Source: Halorubrum sp. BV1
GTDB lineage: Archaea > Halobacteriota > Halobacteria > Halobacteriales > Haloferacaceae
Length of the DNA stretch: 64,000 nucleotides
NCBI RefSeq assembly: GCF_000746205.1
Contig: NZ_JQKV01000002.1
Coordinates: 248,001 to 312,000 of the forward strand
Direction of reading: 5' to 3'
The notes beneath the pieces are model-generated. The model did no database searches, was not told the DNA's origin, and saw only the letters and a program-made list of their open reading frames with translations. Below, piece by piece: positions 1-8,034 of this stretch. The position numbers and the translations under genes are program-made. Numbering within the stretch: position 1 is the stretch's first letter; every line of letters starts with the position of its first letter.

Positions 1-1
1 C

Positions 2-1258
2 GGCGTCCGCGCCACCGTCTCTGACCTGCTCGCGCGCGACGGGGTCGAAGAGGCGTTCGCGCTCCAGACGTGTAATCGATCAGAGGCGTTCGTCGTCACC
101 GACCGGACGATCGACGGAGCGGTCGCGCTGGAGTCGTTCGCGCCGGAGGTACGCGGCGGCGCGGTCCGCCGCCTCGACCACGAAGAGAGCTTAGAGCACC
201 TGATGCGGGTCGCGTCTGGTCTCGAATCGCTCGTGCTCGGCGAAGACCAGATAATCGGACAGCTCCGCGAGGCGTACGAGGAGTCGAAGTCCGCCGGCGG
301 TATCGGTCCCGTGCTGAAAGACGCGGTGACGAAGGCGCTCCACGTCGGCGAGCGTGCCCGTAACGAGACGTCGATCAACGAGGGCGTCGTCTCGCTCGGA
401 TCGGCGGCGGTCCGGCTCGCCGCAACCGAGATCGACTTGACGGACGGGTCAGCCGTCGTGATCGGTGCCGGCGAGATGGGAATGCTCGCCGCCCGGACGC
501 TCGACGACACGCCGGTCTCCGACATCGTGGTGGCGAACCGCACGGTGCCGAACGCGGAGTTCCTCGCGGAGGAGGTCGACACGCCGGCAGAGGCGGTCTC
601 GCTGGCCGATCTCCCGGCCGTGATACCCGACGCCGACCTCGTTATCTCTGCGACGGGGAGCACGGAGCCGGTTGTCGACCCGGACCACGTCGCGGACGCG
701 GGCCAGATAGTCTGCATCGACATCGCCCAGCCGCGCGACATCGACCCCGCGGCGGGCGACCGTTCCGGCGTGACGCTCTACGACATCGACGCGCTCGAAG
801 ACGTCACCCGACGGACGCGCGAGAGCCGCGAGGAGGAGGCCCAGACTGTCGAGGAGATCATCGACGAGGAACTCGACCGCATCCTTCAGGCGTACAAGCG
901 CAAGCGCGCCGACGACGCGATCTCGGCGATGTACGCGGGCGCGGACCGCGTGAAGGCCCGCGAGGTCGACCGCGCCGTCTCGAAGCTGGAGTCGCAAGGC
1001 GACCTCACGGACGCCCAGCGCGAGACCGTCGAGGACATGGCCGACGCGCTGGTCGGACAGCTGCTCGCGGCCCCCACGCGATCGCTTCGCGACGCCGCTG
1101 GCGAGGACGACTGGGAGACTATCCGCACCGCCCTCCGTCTGTTCGACCCCGAGTTCGACACGCTTCCCGACCGTCCCGGCGCGTTCGCGCCGAACCACGA
1201 CGCCGCCGCCGAGTTCGACGCACCGCCCGGTTCGGCCACGGAAGAACTCGACGACTGA
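2..1258 (+). CDS. hemA: Glutamyl-tRNA reductase, 5' end cut by window edge
   Basis: Catalyses NADPH-dependent reduction of glutamyl-tRNA(Glu) to glutamate-1-semialdehyde, the first committed step of C5-pathway tetrapyrrole synthesis. The frame is open from base 2, so the N-terminus lies outside; 418 residues are visible and, from the usual family length, only a few tens are missing. The catalytic Cys sits in a TCNR motif (visible residues 23-26), followed by the conserved GLESLVLGEDQI stretch, a Rossmann motif VVIGAGEMG, and the C-terminal helical dimerisation domain with an acidic haloarchaeal tail. The first in-window ATG (203) is internal to the conserved domain and is not the start. Confidence 0.96.
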   Translation, partial: GVRATVSDLLARDGVEEAFALQTCNRSEAFVVTDRTIDGAVALESFAPEVRGGAVRRLDHEESLEHLMRVASGLESLVLGEDQIIGQLREAYEESKSAGGIGPVLKDAVTKALHVGERARNETSINEGVVSLGSAAVRLAATEIDLTDGSAVVIGAGEMGMLAARTLDDTPVSDIVVANRTVPNAEFLAEEVDTPAEAVSLADLPAVIPDADLVISATGSTEPVVDPDHVADAGQIVCIDIAQPRDIDPAAGDRSGVTLYDIDALEDVTRRTRESREEEAQTVEEIIDEELDRILQAYKRKRADDAISAMYAGADRVKAREVDRAVSKLESQGDLTDAQRETVEDMADALVGQLLAAPTRSLRDAAGEDDWETIRTALRLFDPEFDTLPDRPGAFAPNHDAAAEFDAPPGSATEELDD

Positions 1259-1303
1259 GCGGGGAGGGAAAACGCCAACACCCCGCGGGGCGATCAGCCT
1301 TTT

Positions 1304-2017
1304 ATGAGCGAGACGACCGGACGAGGCCGAGCGGCGCTCATCGAGGACGGGGTCGAGTTCGACGGCGGCGACGCCGCGCTGCTCGGTGCGATCCACGAGA
1401 CCGGATCCGTCGCGGCGGCCGCATCGGATCTGGGTCGCTCGCGAGCCCGGGCGCTCTCGCGGATCGAAACGCTGGAGGACGCGTTCGGGACGCTCGTGGA
1501 CCGAACGCGCGGCGGGTCAGGCGGCGGCGGGAGTCAGCTCACGGCCGCCGGGAGACGACTTCTCGACCGGTACGACCGGCTGCAGGCCGTGCTCGCGGCG
1601 ACCGCGACCGTTCCCGAGACGGTACTTGACGGAACCGTGCGGAGCGTCGACGGCGAGTTGGCCACCGTCGCCACCGCCGTCGGTGCGGTTCGCGGCCTCC
1701 ACGACGGGGCAGAGCCCGGCGACTCGGTCCAAGTCCGCGTCGGCGCGGACGCGGTGACCGTGTACGCGGGCGGCGACCGAGTCGATCCGGATGAGACGAG
1801 CGCTCGGAACCGGTTGCGCGCGGAAGTGCTCGGAACCGAGACCGGGGAGACAGTGAGGACGGTGCGAGTCGATGTCGACGGCGTGGTCTTTCGCGTGTTG
1901 ATGACCGAGGAGAGCGCGGAGCGGCTGGATCTGTCCCCCGGCGACGACGTGGCCATCCGGTGGAAAGCGACCGCGACGCGGGTGGTGAGTCAGACGAGGG
2001 ACTCCGATACGCCCTGA
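1304..2017 (+). CDS. ModE-like winged-helix regulator with TOBE domain
   Basis: The 237-residue protein starts with a LysR/ModE-type helix-turn-helix (about residues 20-80, containing GAIHETGSVAAAASDLGRSR), then a Gly-rich linker, then a region from about 105 with two-lobed TOBE character. In ModE proteins this module binds molybdate or another small ligand and the HTH binds DNA, so a molybdate- or tungstate-responsive transcription factor is the best guess. No modABC transporter is visible nearby, so the ligand is unproven. It lies 45 nt after hemA on the same strand, with TTTTATG just at its start, suggesting its own short or leaderless transcript. Confidence 0.75.
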   Translation: MSETTGRGRAALIEDGVEFDGGDAALLGAIHETGSVAAAASDLGRSRARALSRIETLEDAFGTLVDRTRGGSGGGGSQLTAAGRRLLDRYDRLQAVLAATATVPETVLDGTVRSVDGELATVATAVGAVRGLHDGAEPGDSVQVRVGADAVTVYAGGDRVDPDETSARNRLRAEVLGTETGETVRTVRVDVDGVVFRVLMTEESAERLDLSPGDDVAIRWKATATRVVSQTRDSDTP

Positions 2018-2092
2018 CGAACGCGGTCGTCGCCGCGCCGCCGACGAGATCGAGGGGATCCCTTTTTGATGGGTCGGTGGGTACTCCGCGGC

Positions 2093-2467
2093 ATGACCGA
2101 GTACACCGTCGAGTTCGTCGGCACCGGTGAGACGATCGAGGTGGCCGACACGGAGACGATCCTCCAGTCGTGTATCGAAGCGGGGATCGCACAGGAGTAC
2201 TCCTGTCGCGTCGGGATGTGTCTGGCCTGTTCCGCGGAGATACTCGAAGGCGAGGTGACGCAACCGGCCGCGCGCGGGCTCACCGATGAAGAAGCAGACG
2301 AGTACGCGCTCACCTGTATGGCGCGGCCGCAGTCCGACCTCAAACTCAACCGCGGGCAGTATCCGCCGAGCATCGAGGACGATTCCGCGTCTGGGACCGA
2401 CGGCGACGGGTCAGGAGACGGCGCGGCGACGGGCGGCGTCGACGGCGCGGCCGCGGACGACGACTGA
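2093..2467 (+). CDS. Plant-type [2Fe-2S] ferredoxin
   Basis: The 124-residue protein carries the plant-type [2Fe-2S] ligand set: Cys38, Cys43, Cys46 (C-x4-C-x2-C in EYSCRVGMCLAC) and Cys75. It is a soluble one-electron carrier. The N-terminal half starts like a beta-grasp domain (TEYTVEFVG) and the last ~30 residues are an Asp/Gly-rich acidic tail. I chose ATG 2093 rather than the in-frame ATG at 2066, because the upstream nine residues are basic and unlike the family, and a TTTTTGAT box (2063-2070) sits about 27 nt upstream as expected for a leaderless transcript. The electron-transfer partner cannot be told from context. Confidence 0.9.
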   Translation: MTEYTVEFVGTGETIEVADTETILQSCIEAGIAQEYSCRVGMCLACSAEILEGEVTQPAARGLTDEEADEYALTCMARPQSDLKLNRGQYPPSIEDDSASGTDGDGSGDGAATGGVDGAAADDD

Positions 2468-2516
2468 TCGGAACGGTCTCGCACCGACAGTGCGTCTCTC
2501 GCCGACGATCACTCTC

Positions 2517-3563
2517 TCAGAATTCCAAGCCAACGGCGTCGGATCGCGGCGCGAGCGGGCTCGTCGGGTACGGCGGCGACGACGCCGGGTCGTTGAACGC
2601 CCCGGGCGCGACGTCGTTCGGGGCGTCCGGGTAAAACAGCGCGGCAAGCGTCTGGATCGCGGTCCGGCCGCTCGCCAGTTCGAACTGCCCGCCGCCGTAC
2701 AGTCGAATGTCGTTCTCTAGACAGTAGTCGATCGTCTCGAACAGCGATTCGAGCGTGCCGAACCGCGAGGGCTTAACGTTACACCATCCCGGCTCGACGG
2801 GCAGCCCGCGCAGGCTCTCGACGCCGTCGACGGGGTAATCGAAGGAGAGCCGGTCTGCTTGTGGCTCCACGAGCGCTCGCGTCTCCGGCGTCACGGCGGG
2901 ATCTTCGACGACGGCGGTCGGGAACGCGGCGAACACGTCGCGGTACAGCTCGGGGTCGGCGTCGACGTCGACGTCCGTTCCTTCGTACCACCCCTTCAGG
3001 TCGAGGATTCGCACGGCGTTCGTCTCGCGAAGAGCGACGAACACCCCGTCTGACCACTTCGGCGTCGGGTCGAGTTTGAACTCCAAGTCGGCGTCAAGCG
3101 CCAGCAGCTCCTCGACGCGGTCGGTCGTCGGCGGGTCACCGAGACGGGTCGAAACCACGAAGCGGACGGGATCCGGCTCGATCCCGAGGAACTCGCCGAG
3201 CGACTCGCCGCGCTGACGCAGCGCCAGATCGAGTGCGGCGCTCTCGACCGCCCAGCGGCGGTAGTGCCGGAATATCTCTCGGGTCGGCGGTCGCGCAGCG
3301 AAGAGGTCCACGTCGTCGAGGTGCGCCGACAGCTCGGCTATCGTCCACTCACCTTCGAGGTCGATCGGGTCCGATCCGGCGAGCGCGTCGTGGTCGTCGG
3401 TTTCGTAGGTCACGTCTTCGCCGCGGCCGACGACGCCGTCGCCCGTGAGTCGGAACTCCGTGGTCGTCCGTTCGAAGCCGCTCGTCGTGTCGCTGACGTA
3501 TTGACGGCGACCGACCGACTCGATCGTCACCGTCAGCCCGGCGATCCGCTCGTAGACGTGCAT
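2517..3563 (-). CDS. Enolase-superfamily (mandelate racemase-like) protein
   Basis: A 348-residue protein with the shape of the enolase superfamily: an alpha+beta capping domain (1-~125), then a TIM-barrel with a KLDPTPKW segment near the position of the catalytic Lys, a VEDP strand and a C-terminal GGGQFELASGR segment. Such enzymes abstract a proton alpha to a carboxylate, bound to Mg2+. The metal-ligand pattern is less clear than in characterised members, so the substrate is unknown; o-succinylbenzoate synthase (MenC) is one possibility but not supported by neighbours. ATG 3563 is preferred over the in-frame start at 3674, which would add a basic 37-residue leader and overlap the next gene. 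Confidence 0.65.
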   Translation of the reverse strand: MHVYERIAGLTVTIESVGRRQYVSDTTSGFERTTTEFRLTGDGVVGRGEDVTYETDDHDALAGSDPIDLEGEWTIAELSAHLDDVDLFAARPPTREIFRHYRRWAVESAALDLALRQRGESLGEFLGIEPDPVRFVVSTRLGDPPTTDRVEELLALDADLEFKLDPTPKWSDGVFVALRETNAVRILDLKGWYEGTDVDVDADPELYRDVFAAFPTAVVEDPAVTPETRALVEPQADRLSFDYPVDGVESLRGLPVEPGWCNVKPSRFGTLESLFETIDYCLENDIRLYGGGQFELASGRTAIQTLAALFYPDAPNDVAPGAFNDPASSPPYPTSPLAPRSDAVGLEF

Positions 3564-3642
3564 GTCGCCCACGAGGGCTCGAACGAACTTAAGCGGGGAC
3601 CGACGCGGTCCACGACGAGCCGTGTTCGGTTCGCGGACGGAC

Positions 3643-4329
3643 TCATCGTCGGAGCGTCGCGACTCGCGTCGCAAGCGCCCAGTACAGCGGCACGACGGTC
3701 AACACGACCGCGCCGGCGGCCGCGACCTGGAGGACGGTCGTCGTGAACCACGGCGTCGCATCGGCGTACGGCAGCGACGTGTGCGTCACGTCGCCGGTCA
3801 CGGGAACAAAGTAGTCCATGAGGAGATCTATCGTGTACCACGCGGTCGCGACGCCGACCGCCTTCAGCGGGAAGTCGGTGATCCGATGGAGGACGAACGC
3901 CTGCACGACCATGCCGAGGTGGCTCACGAAGAGGAACGCGTACATGGCGGGTCCCGAGTTCGCGAGGAACTGCGGGTAGAAGGCAGCGAGCACGTACGGC
4001 GTCCACAGCCCGAGCTTGATGTTCCCGAAGAAGGCGAGCGCGGAGAGGGTGTCACTCGACCGACCGACGGCCCACGCCGCGAGCGCGGCGGCGATGAGCA
4101 GTGTGGCACCGGGGCTATCGGGGATGAACAGCCACATTTCGGTCGGCAGCGTCCGGAATTGGAACCGGTAGTACCAGAACCCGAACGCGGTTCCGGCGAG
4201 GTTGATCGCGACGATGACCCAGACGAACCGGAAGGCGACGTCTTCGAGCGCCGTCGGAAGCGGTGCGAGCCACTCGGGAAGCGACTCACTATCCGGGGGG
4301 TCGCGACCGAGCGCGCCGACGAGATTCAT
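3643..4329 (-). CDS. DUF1405 family membrane protein
   Basis: A 228-residue polytopic membrane protein with about six hydrophobic segments (near residues 35-52, 75-92, 100-118, 128-150, 155-172 and 200-220). The sequence, including WYYRFQF, GNIKLGLWTPYVL and WYTIDLLMDYF, matches the DUF1405 (Bacillus YpjA-like) family, whose function is unknown. It lies 79 nt upstream of the enolase-superfamily gene on the same strand and may share a transcript. Arg-rich C-terminus is consistent with positive-inside topology. Confidence 0.8.
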   Translation of the reverse strand: MNLVGALGRDPPDSESLPEWLAPLPTALEDVAFRFVWVIVAINLAGTAFGFWYYRFQFRTLPTEMWLFIPDSPGATLLIAAALAAWAVGRSSDTLSALAFFGNIKLGLWTPYVLAAFYPQFLANSGPAMYAFLFVSHLGMVVQAFVLHRITDFPLKAVGVATAWYTIDLLMDYFVPVTGDVTHTSLPYADATPWFTTTVLQVAAAGAVVLTVVPLYWALATRVATLRR

Positions 4330-4418
4330 ACGTTCGGGTCGGACCGGGCGGTCAAAGCCGTGGCGGTCGCGGAGTGAGGACGAAAAGGGCTATGAGTCCC
4401 CGGCGGGAACCCCGTGGT

Positions 4419-5057
4419 ATGCGCCCGCGAACGCTGCTCGCGCTACTACTCGTCGTCCCACTCGTGGACGCCCTCTTTTTGATCCTCGTGGCGGAGCAGT
4501 TCGGCTGGCCGACCACCGTCGCGCTCGTCGTGTTGACGGCCGTGCTCGGGATGCTGCTCTTACGCGCTGAAGGGCGCGCGACGCTCGCACGAGTCCAACG
4601 GAAGCTCGCTCGCGGCGAGCCGCCGACGGACGAACTGCTCGACGGCGGACTGCTCATCGCCGCCGGCGCGTTCCTGCTCACGCCGGGGCTCGTCACCGAC
4701 GCGGTCGGCTTCCTGCTCGCGTTCCCGCTCTCTCGGGTCCCGCTCCGCGTGGCACTGAAAAAATACGTCGTGGTCCCGTACCTCGACAGCGAGACCGGCG
4801 GATTCACCAGTGGGAACGTCTACGTGGGTGGGTTCCCCGGCGACGGCGACGGCGGCGGATTCACGATGGGTGGGAGCTTCGGCGGCGGGTTCGACGGCGA
4901 CGAAGTCGGCGGATCGACCGATCCGACCGGCCGCGACGTGACCGGTGGCGGATCGACCGGCCCCGATAGAGGACACGGAACGAGCGGAGACGACGCCGAC
5001 GACGTCGTCGACGTGGACTACACCGTCGAGGACGACGAGTCGAAGCGGACTGACTGA
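4419..5057 (+). CDS. fxsA: FxsA family membrane protein
   Basis: A 212-residue protein. Residues 1-~115 fit the FxsA family: three to four transmembrane helices with the conserved LLLRAEGRATLARVQRKLARGE cytoplasmic stretch followed by LTPGLVTDAVG (in E. coli, FxsA counteracts phage T7 exclusion by F plasmid; the archaeal role is unknown). The C-terminal ~95 residues are a Gly/Asp-rich disordered tail. ATG 4419 begins the family homology; an in-frame ATG at 4392 would add nine residues and sits after a GGGCTATG context, so it remains possible. Divergent from the DUF1405 gene. Confidence 0.8.
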   Translation: MRPRTLLALLLVVPLVDALFLILVAEQFGWPTTVALVVLTAVLGMLLLRAEGRATLARVQRKLARGEPPTDELLDGGLLIAAGAFLLTPGLVTDAVGFLLAFPLSRVPLRVALKKYVVVPYLDSETGGFTSGNVYVGGFPGDGDGGGFTMGGSFGGGFDGDEVGGSTDPTGRDVTGGGSTGPDRGHGTSGDDADDVVDVDYTVEDDESKRTD

Positions 5058-5176
5058 CCGCTCCCCCGGTCGACGAACGGCGCGGCAGCGACCGGTCGAA
5101 ACCGCGAGACGGCGGGACGACGATCGAAAGGAAACCCTTAAAATCCTACCCGCGCAACGACTGAATGCGCTCACCT

Positions 5177-5250
5177 GGGCCAATAGCTCAGTCAGGTTGA
5201 GCGCTCGGCTGATAACCGGGAGGTCCACGGTTCAAATCCGTGTTGGCCCA
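5177..5250 (+). tRNA. tRNA-Ile (anticodon GAU)
   Basis: A full cloverleaf can be drawn. The acceptor stem GGGCCAA pairs with TTGGCCC, followed by discriminator A5250. The D-loop contains AGCTCAGTCAGGTTGAGC, the anticodon stem CTCGG/CCGGG closes loop CTGATAA with anticodon GAT, and the T-arm contains GGTTCAAATCC. No intron and no encoded CCA (bases after A5250 are CCT). An AT-richer stretch (CCTTAAAATC near 5136-5145) upstream is a plausible TATA element. Confidence 0.97.
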
Positions 5251-5282
5251 CCTACTGTACGCACGGTCTTTGGCCGTGTGAG

Positions 5283-5314
5283 ATTGGTGGGCTGGGACTC
5301 CCCAGCCACCCAAT
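5283..5314 (+). terminator. Long hairpin downstream of tRNA-Ile
   Basis: ATTGGTGGGCTGGG (5283-5296) can pair with CCCCAGCCACCCAAT (5300-5314), leaving two central mismatches and a tight loop, followed directly by TTT. It lies 32 nt after the tRNA 3' end. It could act as a processing or termination structure for the tRNA transcript, or be the first hairpin of the structured stretch that follows. Confidence 0.4.
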
Positions 5315-5375
5315 TTCGTCGTTCTACACCCCCTAGAGACACCGCTAGCGTGTCTTGTCCGGGCAAGGATTAAGC

Positions 5376-5475
5376 CGGTAGTCACCACCGTCTCCCGATC
5401 TGCGTTAGCCGAGGTGGTGACAGGATGATGTGAGGGCGGTCTCGCGCTGACCGGAGCAACGCCTCACATCAATCC
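5376..5475 (+). ncRNA. Candidate two-hairpin structured ncRNA (H/ACA-guide-like)
   Basis: The 5251-5664 interval holds no convincing protein gene but has strong secondary structure. Hairpin 1: GTCACCACC (5381-5389) pairs perfectly with GGTGGTGAC (5413-5421). Hairpin 2: TGATGTGAGG (5426-5435) pairs with CCTCACATCA (5462-5471), with an inner CGGTC/GACCG stem (5437-5441/5449-5453) and an unpaired 8-nt right side. ACAGGA (5420-5425) between the hairpins and ACATCA (5466-5471) at the end both fit ANANNA, the H/ACA box pattern. A double-hairpin H/ACA guide RNA is known in Haloferax. The second box overlaps the stem and the pockets are not canonical, so the class is an inference; structure itself is visible. 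Confidence 0.4.
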
Positions 5476-5634
5476 ATTACGGGAGCACTTGCGGTACCCA
5501 ATACAACCCACGACGGATCGCTCCGGAACCGTAGGGGAGTTTCGTCACGTCGTGGACTCTCCTGTGGTCGGCGAGCGTGATCGTTCTCGCGACGGCCAAC
5601 GACGCCCACTGTCACGCGACGGCGCGTGCCACAA

Positions 5635-5664
5635 ATTTGAATTGAGGATAATGATAATTACCAC
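5635..5664 (+). promoter_or_regulatory. Promoter with tandem GATAAT repeat (Fur-box-like)
   Basis: Upstream of the 5665 start, an AT-rich TTTGAATT (5636-5643) sits at the expected TATA distance. Between it and the ATG lies GATAATGATAAT (5647-5658), two head-to-tail GATAAT hexamers, the half-site unit of the bacterial Fur box. Placement between TATA and start codon is typical of a repressor site in archaea. The same 12-mer occurs at two other promoters in this window (25323-25334 and 63326-63337, opposite orientation). Confidence 0.45.
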
Positions 5665-6300
5665 ATGCCGTCTGTACGAGAGGAACGGAGGCGATCGAAC
5701 GTGGAGAAAACAACAGCACTGAAGCGGTTCCCGGAGGAGAGATCGAAGTTTAAATATCAGTCAGGAATCAAAAGTATCGCGAGCGGGCACGGTATCTACG
5801 ACACGGAGGATCGAGAGCTAGTCAGCAGCGAGGGCGGTGGTAAGGACCTGATCACGGGTAGTAGCTTCGGCGACGGGATGGTGTTCAGCGACGCCGACGG
5901 ACGGGAGGTGTGCAGACTGCAGAGCGGATCGATCCGCGAACGGCTGAGCGGAAACGTGTACTCGCTCGTCGACGCCGCCAGCGACGAACCAGTGGCCGAG
6001 ATATCGTTCCCCCGCAGTCTCACGTCCCACCGCGCGAAAGTGTTCGATCCGGACACCGGCGACCTCGTCGCGAAGGTCGAAAGCGACGGCCGGCTCTCGG
6101 CGCTCCTCCGAGAGTCGCCGGCCCGGCTGCTGCTCCCGCCCTCGTATACCGTGCTGACGCCCCGTGAACGATCCGTCGGCACGATCGAGTTTGAGCGCCC
6201 GACGGGGTCGTATCAGCTCTCGATGTCGCTCGATGCGGACGCGACGCCGAAGGACGTGCTCGCGTTCGTACCGCTGATGATCCAGTACGACATCGCGTGA
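5665..6300 (+). CDS. Scramblase/LOR-like (tubby-fold) hypothetical protein, copy 1
   Basis: A 211-residue soluble protein with no signal peptide. From about residue 70 the pattern DADGREVCRLQSG, then GNVYSLVDAASDEPVAEI, then KVFDPDTGDLVAKV resembles the repeated beta-strand layout of the LURP-one-related/phospholipid-scramblase (tubby C-terminal-like) superfamily. I infer this by eye and cannot name a substrate. The next gene (6394) has the same layout and is probably a diverged paralogue from a tandem duplication. Transcription likely starts near the ATG, under the GATAAT-repeat site just upstream. Confidence 0.6.
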   Translation: MPSVREERRRSNVEKTTALKRFPEERSKFKYQSGIKSIASGHGIYDTEDRELVSSEGGGKDLITGSSFGDGMVFSDADGREVCRLQSGSIRERLSGNVYSLVDAASDEPVAEISFPRSLTSHRAKVFDPDTGDLVAKVESDGRLSALLRESPARLLLPPSYTVLTPRERSVGTIEFERPTGSYQLSMSLDADATPKDVLAFVPLMIQYDIA

Positions 6301-6393
6301 TAGTGAGGCCTATCGCATGGACAGAACCGGTCACCGACGAGTGCGAATCGCCGATCCATCGAACCCGTTTCGTTCGCTACGCGACACGCAGCT

Positions 6394-7026
6394 ATGACAC
6401 GCCACGACACCACTATCGGAGGCAGCGACGCAGAGGCATTGGCGACGGAACTGTCTCACATCCCGGAAACGTGCACGTACGTTCCTAATCCGCTCTCGAC
6501 GACCGCCTCGGTCGAGCGCCCCGACGGCCAGACGATTCTGGAGTTCAACACCGTCGACGACGCGGAGATGGACACCGACACGAACATCGCGTATCCGGTC
6601 TCGACTCCAGACGGAACCATCGTTCACCGGATCGAGAAAGACGGCCTGCTCGGTGGGAACTACACGCTCTACGACGCGGGTACCGACCAGCCGATCGCGC
6701 TCTATGAGTACAGTTCGTTCAGCATCTCGAACCAGTCTTGGCAGATCAAAGACCCGGAGACGGAGGAAGTCACACACGAGTTCGACGTGAACAGCCGGGT
6801 CCGGTCGTATCTCAACCAGCGTCTCACGCGCTTTCGGCTGTCACAGACGAACGCGATCACGACGGCTGACGGCGAGGAAGTCGGGACTGTCGACACGCCG
6901 TTTTATTTCAATTTCCTCGTGTTCTTTGCACTGGGATCAGATCGCATCTCGGTCGAGTTCACGGACGACGCCCCGGCGAGAGACGTCTTTCTCACGCTGC
7001 TGTACCTGATGCGTGTGAAGAAGTAG
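6394..7026 (+). CDS. Scramblase/LOR-like (tubby-fold) hypothetical protein, copy 2
   Basis: A 210-residue protein, 93 nt downstream of and co-oriented with its likely paralogue. Shared landmarks in the same order are D-G-x2-V-x-R, then GNYTLYDAGTDQPIALYEY, WQIKDPETEEVTHEF, a variable basic segment, DGEEVGTVDTP, and a closing FLTLLYLMRVKK corresponding to the first protein's hydrophobic end. The C-terminus is hydrophobic but probably a buried helix (as in tubby/scramblase folds) rather than a clear membrane anchor. Function unknown. A run of nine T follows the stop by about 46 nt. Confidence 0.6.
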   Translation: MTRHDTTIGGSDAEALATELSHIPETCTYVPNPLSTTASVERPDGQTILEFNTVDDAEMDTDTNIAYPVSTPDGTIVHRIEKDGLLGGNYTLYDAGTDQPIALYEYSSFSISNQSWQIKDPETEEVTHEFDVNSRVRSYLNQRLTRFRLSQTNAITTADGEEVGTVDTPFYFNFLVFFALGSDRISVEFTDDAPARDVFLTLLYLMRVKK

Positions 7027-7071
7027 CGGCCTTCGAACAGCGTTTCGCGTCGGACCGCAGTGTGCGATATC

Positions 7072-7080
7072 TTTTTTTTT
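7072..7080 (+). terminator. Poly-T terminator after the paralogue pair
   Basis: Nine consecutive T residues 46 nt after the stop of the second LOR-like gene, in otherwise GC-rich DNA. Archaeal transcription terminates at oligo-U tracts, so this probably ends the 5665-7026 transcript. Confidence 0.7.
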
Positions 7081-7242
7081 AAAACAGGTCCGTGGTGGCA
7101 ACGACTCCGGTGGGAGCCGAGAACGTCTGGGAGCCCGCCAAGTGGCCGCGGCGAGGCGAGTCGGCCCGCGCGAGTGGTCGCCGTCGCGACGAACCCGCCG
7201 CCGACCGGAATTACTTCTCGAAGTGACCGTGTGTAGTTCGTG

Positions 7243-7282
7243 GGCGTTTGTTGTTATCTTATCTAGGTGAACAAATAACGCC
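7243..7282. promoter_or_regulatory. 13-nt imperfect inverted repeat upstream of methyltransferase
   Basis: GGCGTTTGTTGTT (7243-7255) and AACAAATAACGCC (7270-7282) are inverted copies matching at 11 of 13 positions around a 14-nt AT-rich spacer. It could be an operator or RNA hairpin. Apart from this and the T-run at 7072, I see nothing coding in the 7027-7356 interval. The methyltransferase start is 75 nt downstream. Confidence 0.4.
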
Positions 7283-7356
7283 GTTCCCGCGTTACATCCC
7301 CTGCACTCAGCAACGGCGTCCGACGGCGTTTTACATCGGTACCCACGTTGCTACGT

Positions 7357-7974
7357 GTGGATCTCCATTCCGTCCGAAACACGTGGACAGACCGGGCGGG
7401 CGAATACTCACCGGCCTACTACGCGCATTACGGCCCAAACGAGACGAGCACGGTGATTCGCGATACTCTCTCCGAACACCTCTCTCGCGACGCAGCCGTC
7501 CTCGAACTCGGGTGTGGGTCTGGCCGTCATCTGAAGCATCTCGCCGACGACGGCTTCGAGAACCTCACAGGTGTCGATATCGACGCCGGGGCGTTCGACA
7601 CCATGCGGGAGACCTATCCCGCGCTCGCCGCGGACGGAACGTTTCACTGCGGCCCGATAGAGGAGGTCATCGAGGACTTCGACGACGGACAGTTCGACGC
7701 GGTGTATTCTGTCGAAACGCTACAACACCTCCATCCGGATGTCGAATGGGTCTTCGAAGAGGTGGCTCGAATCACCGACGCCGTCCTCGTCACGGCGGAG
7801 ATCGAGGACCCGGTGGGCGATGCGTCGTCTGACTCGGACGTGAACTACGTCGACGAGGACACCCCGCTGTACTACCGCGACTGGAACCGAATCTTCACCT
7901 CGCTGGGTCTCGTGGAAGTCGACGTCGTCCACGGCGACAGAGACACCACGCGAACCTTTCGGACGTCCGAGTAG
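7357..7974 (+). CDS. Class I SAM-dependent methyltransferase
   Basis: A 205-residue protein with the class I Rossmann methyltransferase signature: motif I VLELGCGSGRHL, acidic loop VDID after beta-2, and the post-II segment FDAVYSVETLQHL. It transfers a methyl group from S-adenosylmethionine; the YSPAYYAHYGPNET opening and small size resemble generic Methyltransf_11/25 members and do not reveal the substrate. I prefer GTG 7357: TTTTACA (7329-7335) lies about 25 nt upstream, fitting a leaderless promoter. A TTG at 7348 is the longest in-frame alternative. Confidence 0.8.
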   Translation: MDLHSVRNTWTDRAGEYSPAYYAHYGPNETSTVIRDTLSEHLSRDAAVLELGCGSGRHLKHLADDGFENLTGVDIDAGAFDTMRETYPALAADGTFHCGPIEEVIEDFDDGQFDAVYSVETLQHLHPDVEWVFEEVARITDAVLVTAEIEDPVGDASSDSDVNYVDEDTPLYYRDWNRIFTSLGLVEVDVVHGDRDTTRTFRTSE

Positions 7975-8034
7975 GAATCGCGGTGCTTCGGGGAGAAACC
8001 CACGCTTAAGTCCCAGTCGCCCGCCACGTGAGGT

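Noticed and set aside
2517..3674. Longer start for the enolase-superfamily gene at 3674
   Set aside because: Adds a basic 37-residue leader, runs into the DUF1405 gene and lacks family homology; ATG 3563 is preferred.
5188..5388. Minus-strand frame over the tRNA-Ile and following hairpin
   Set aside because: It is antisense to a tRNA gene; stop-free by chance.
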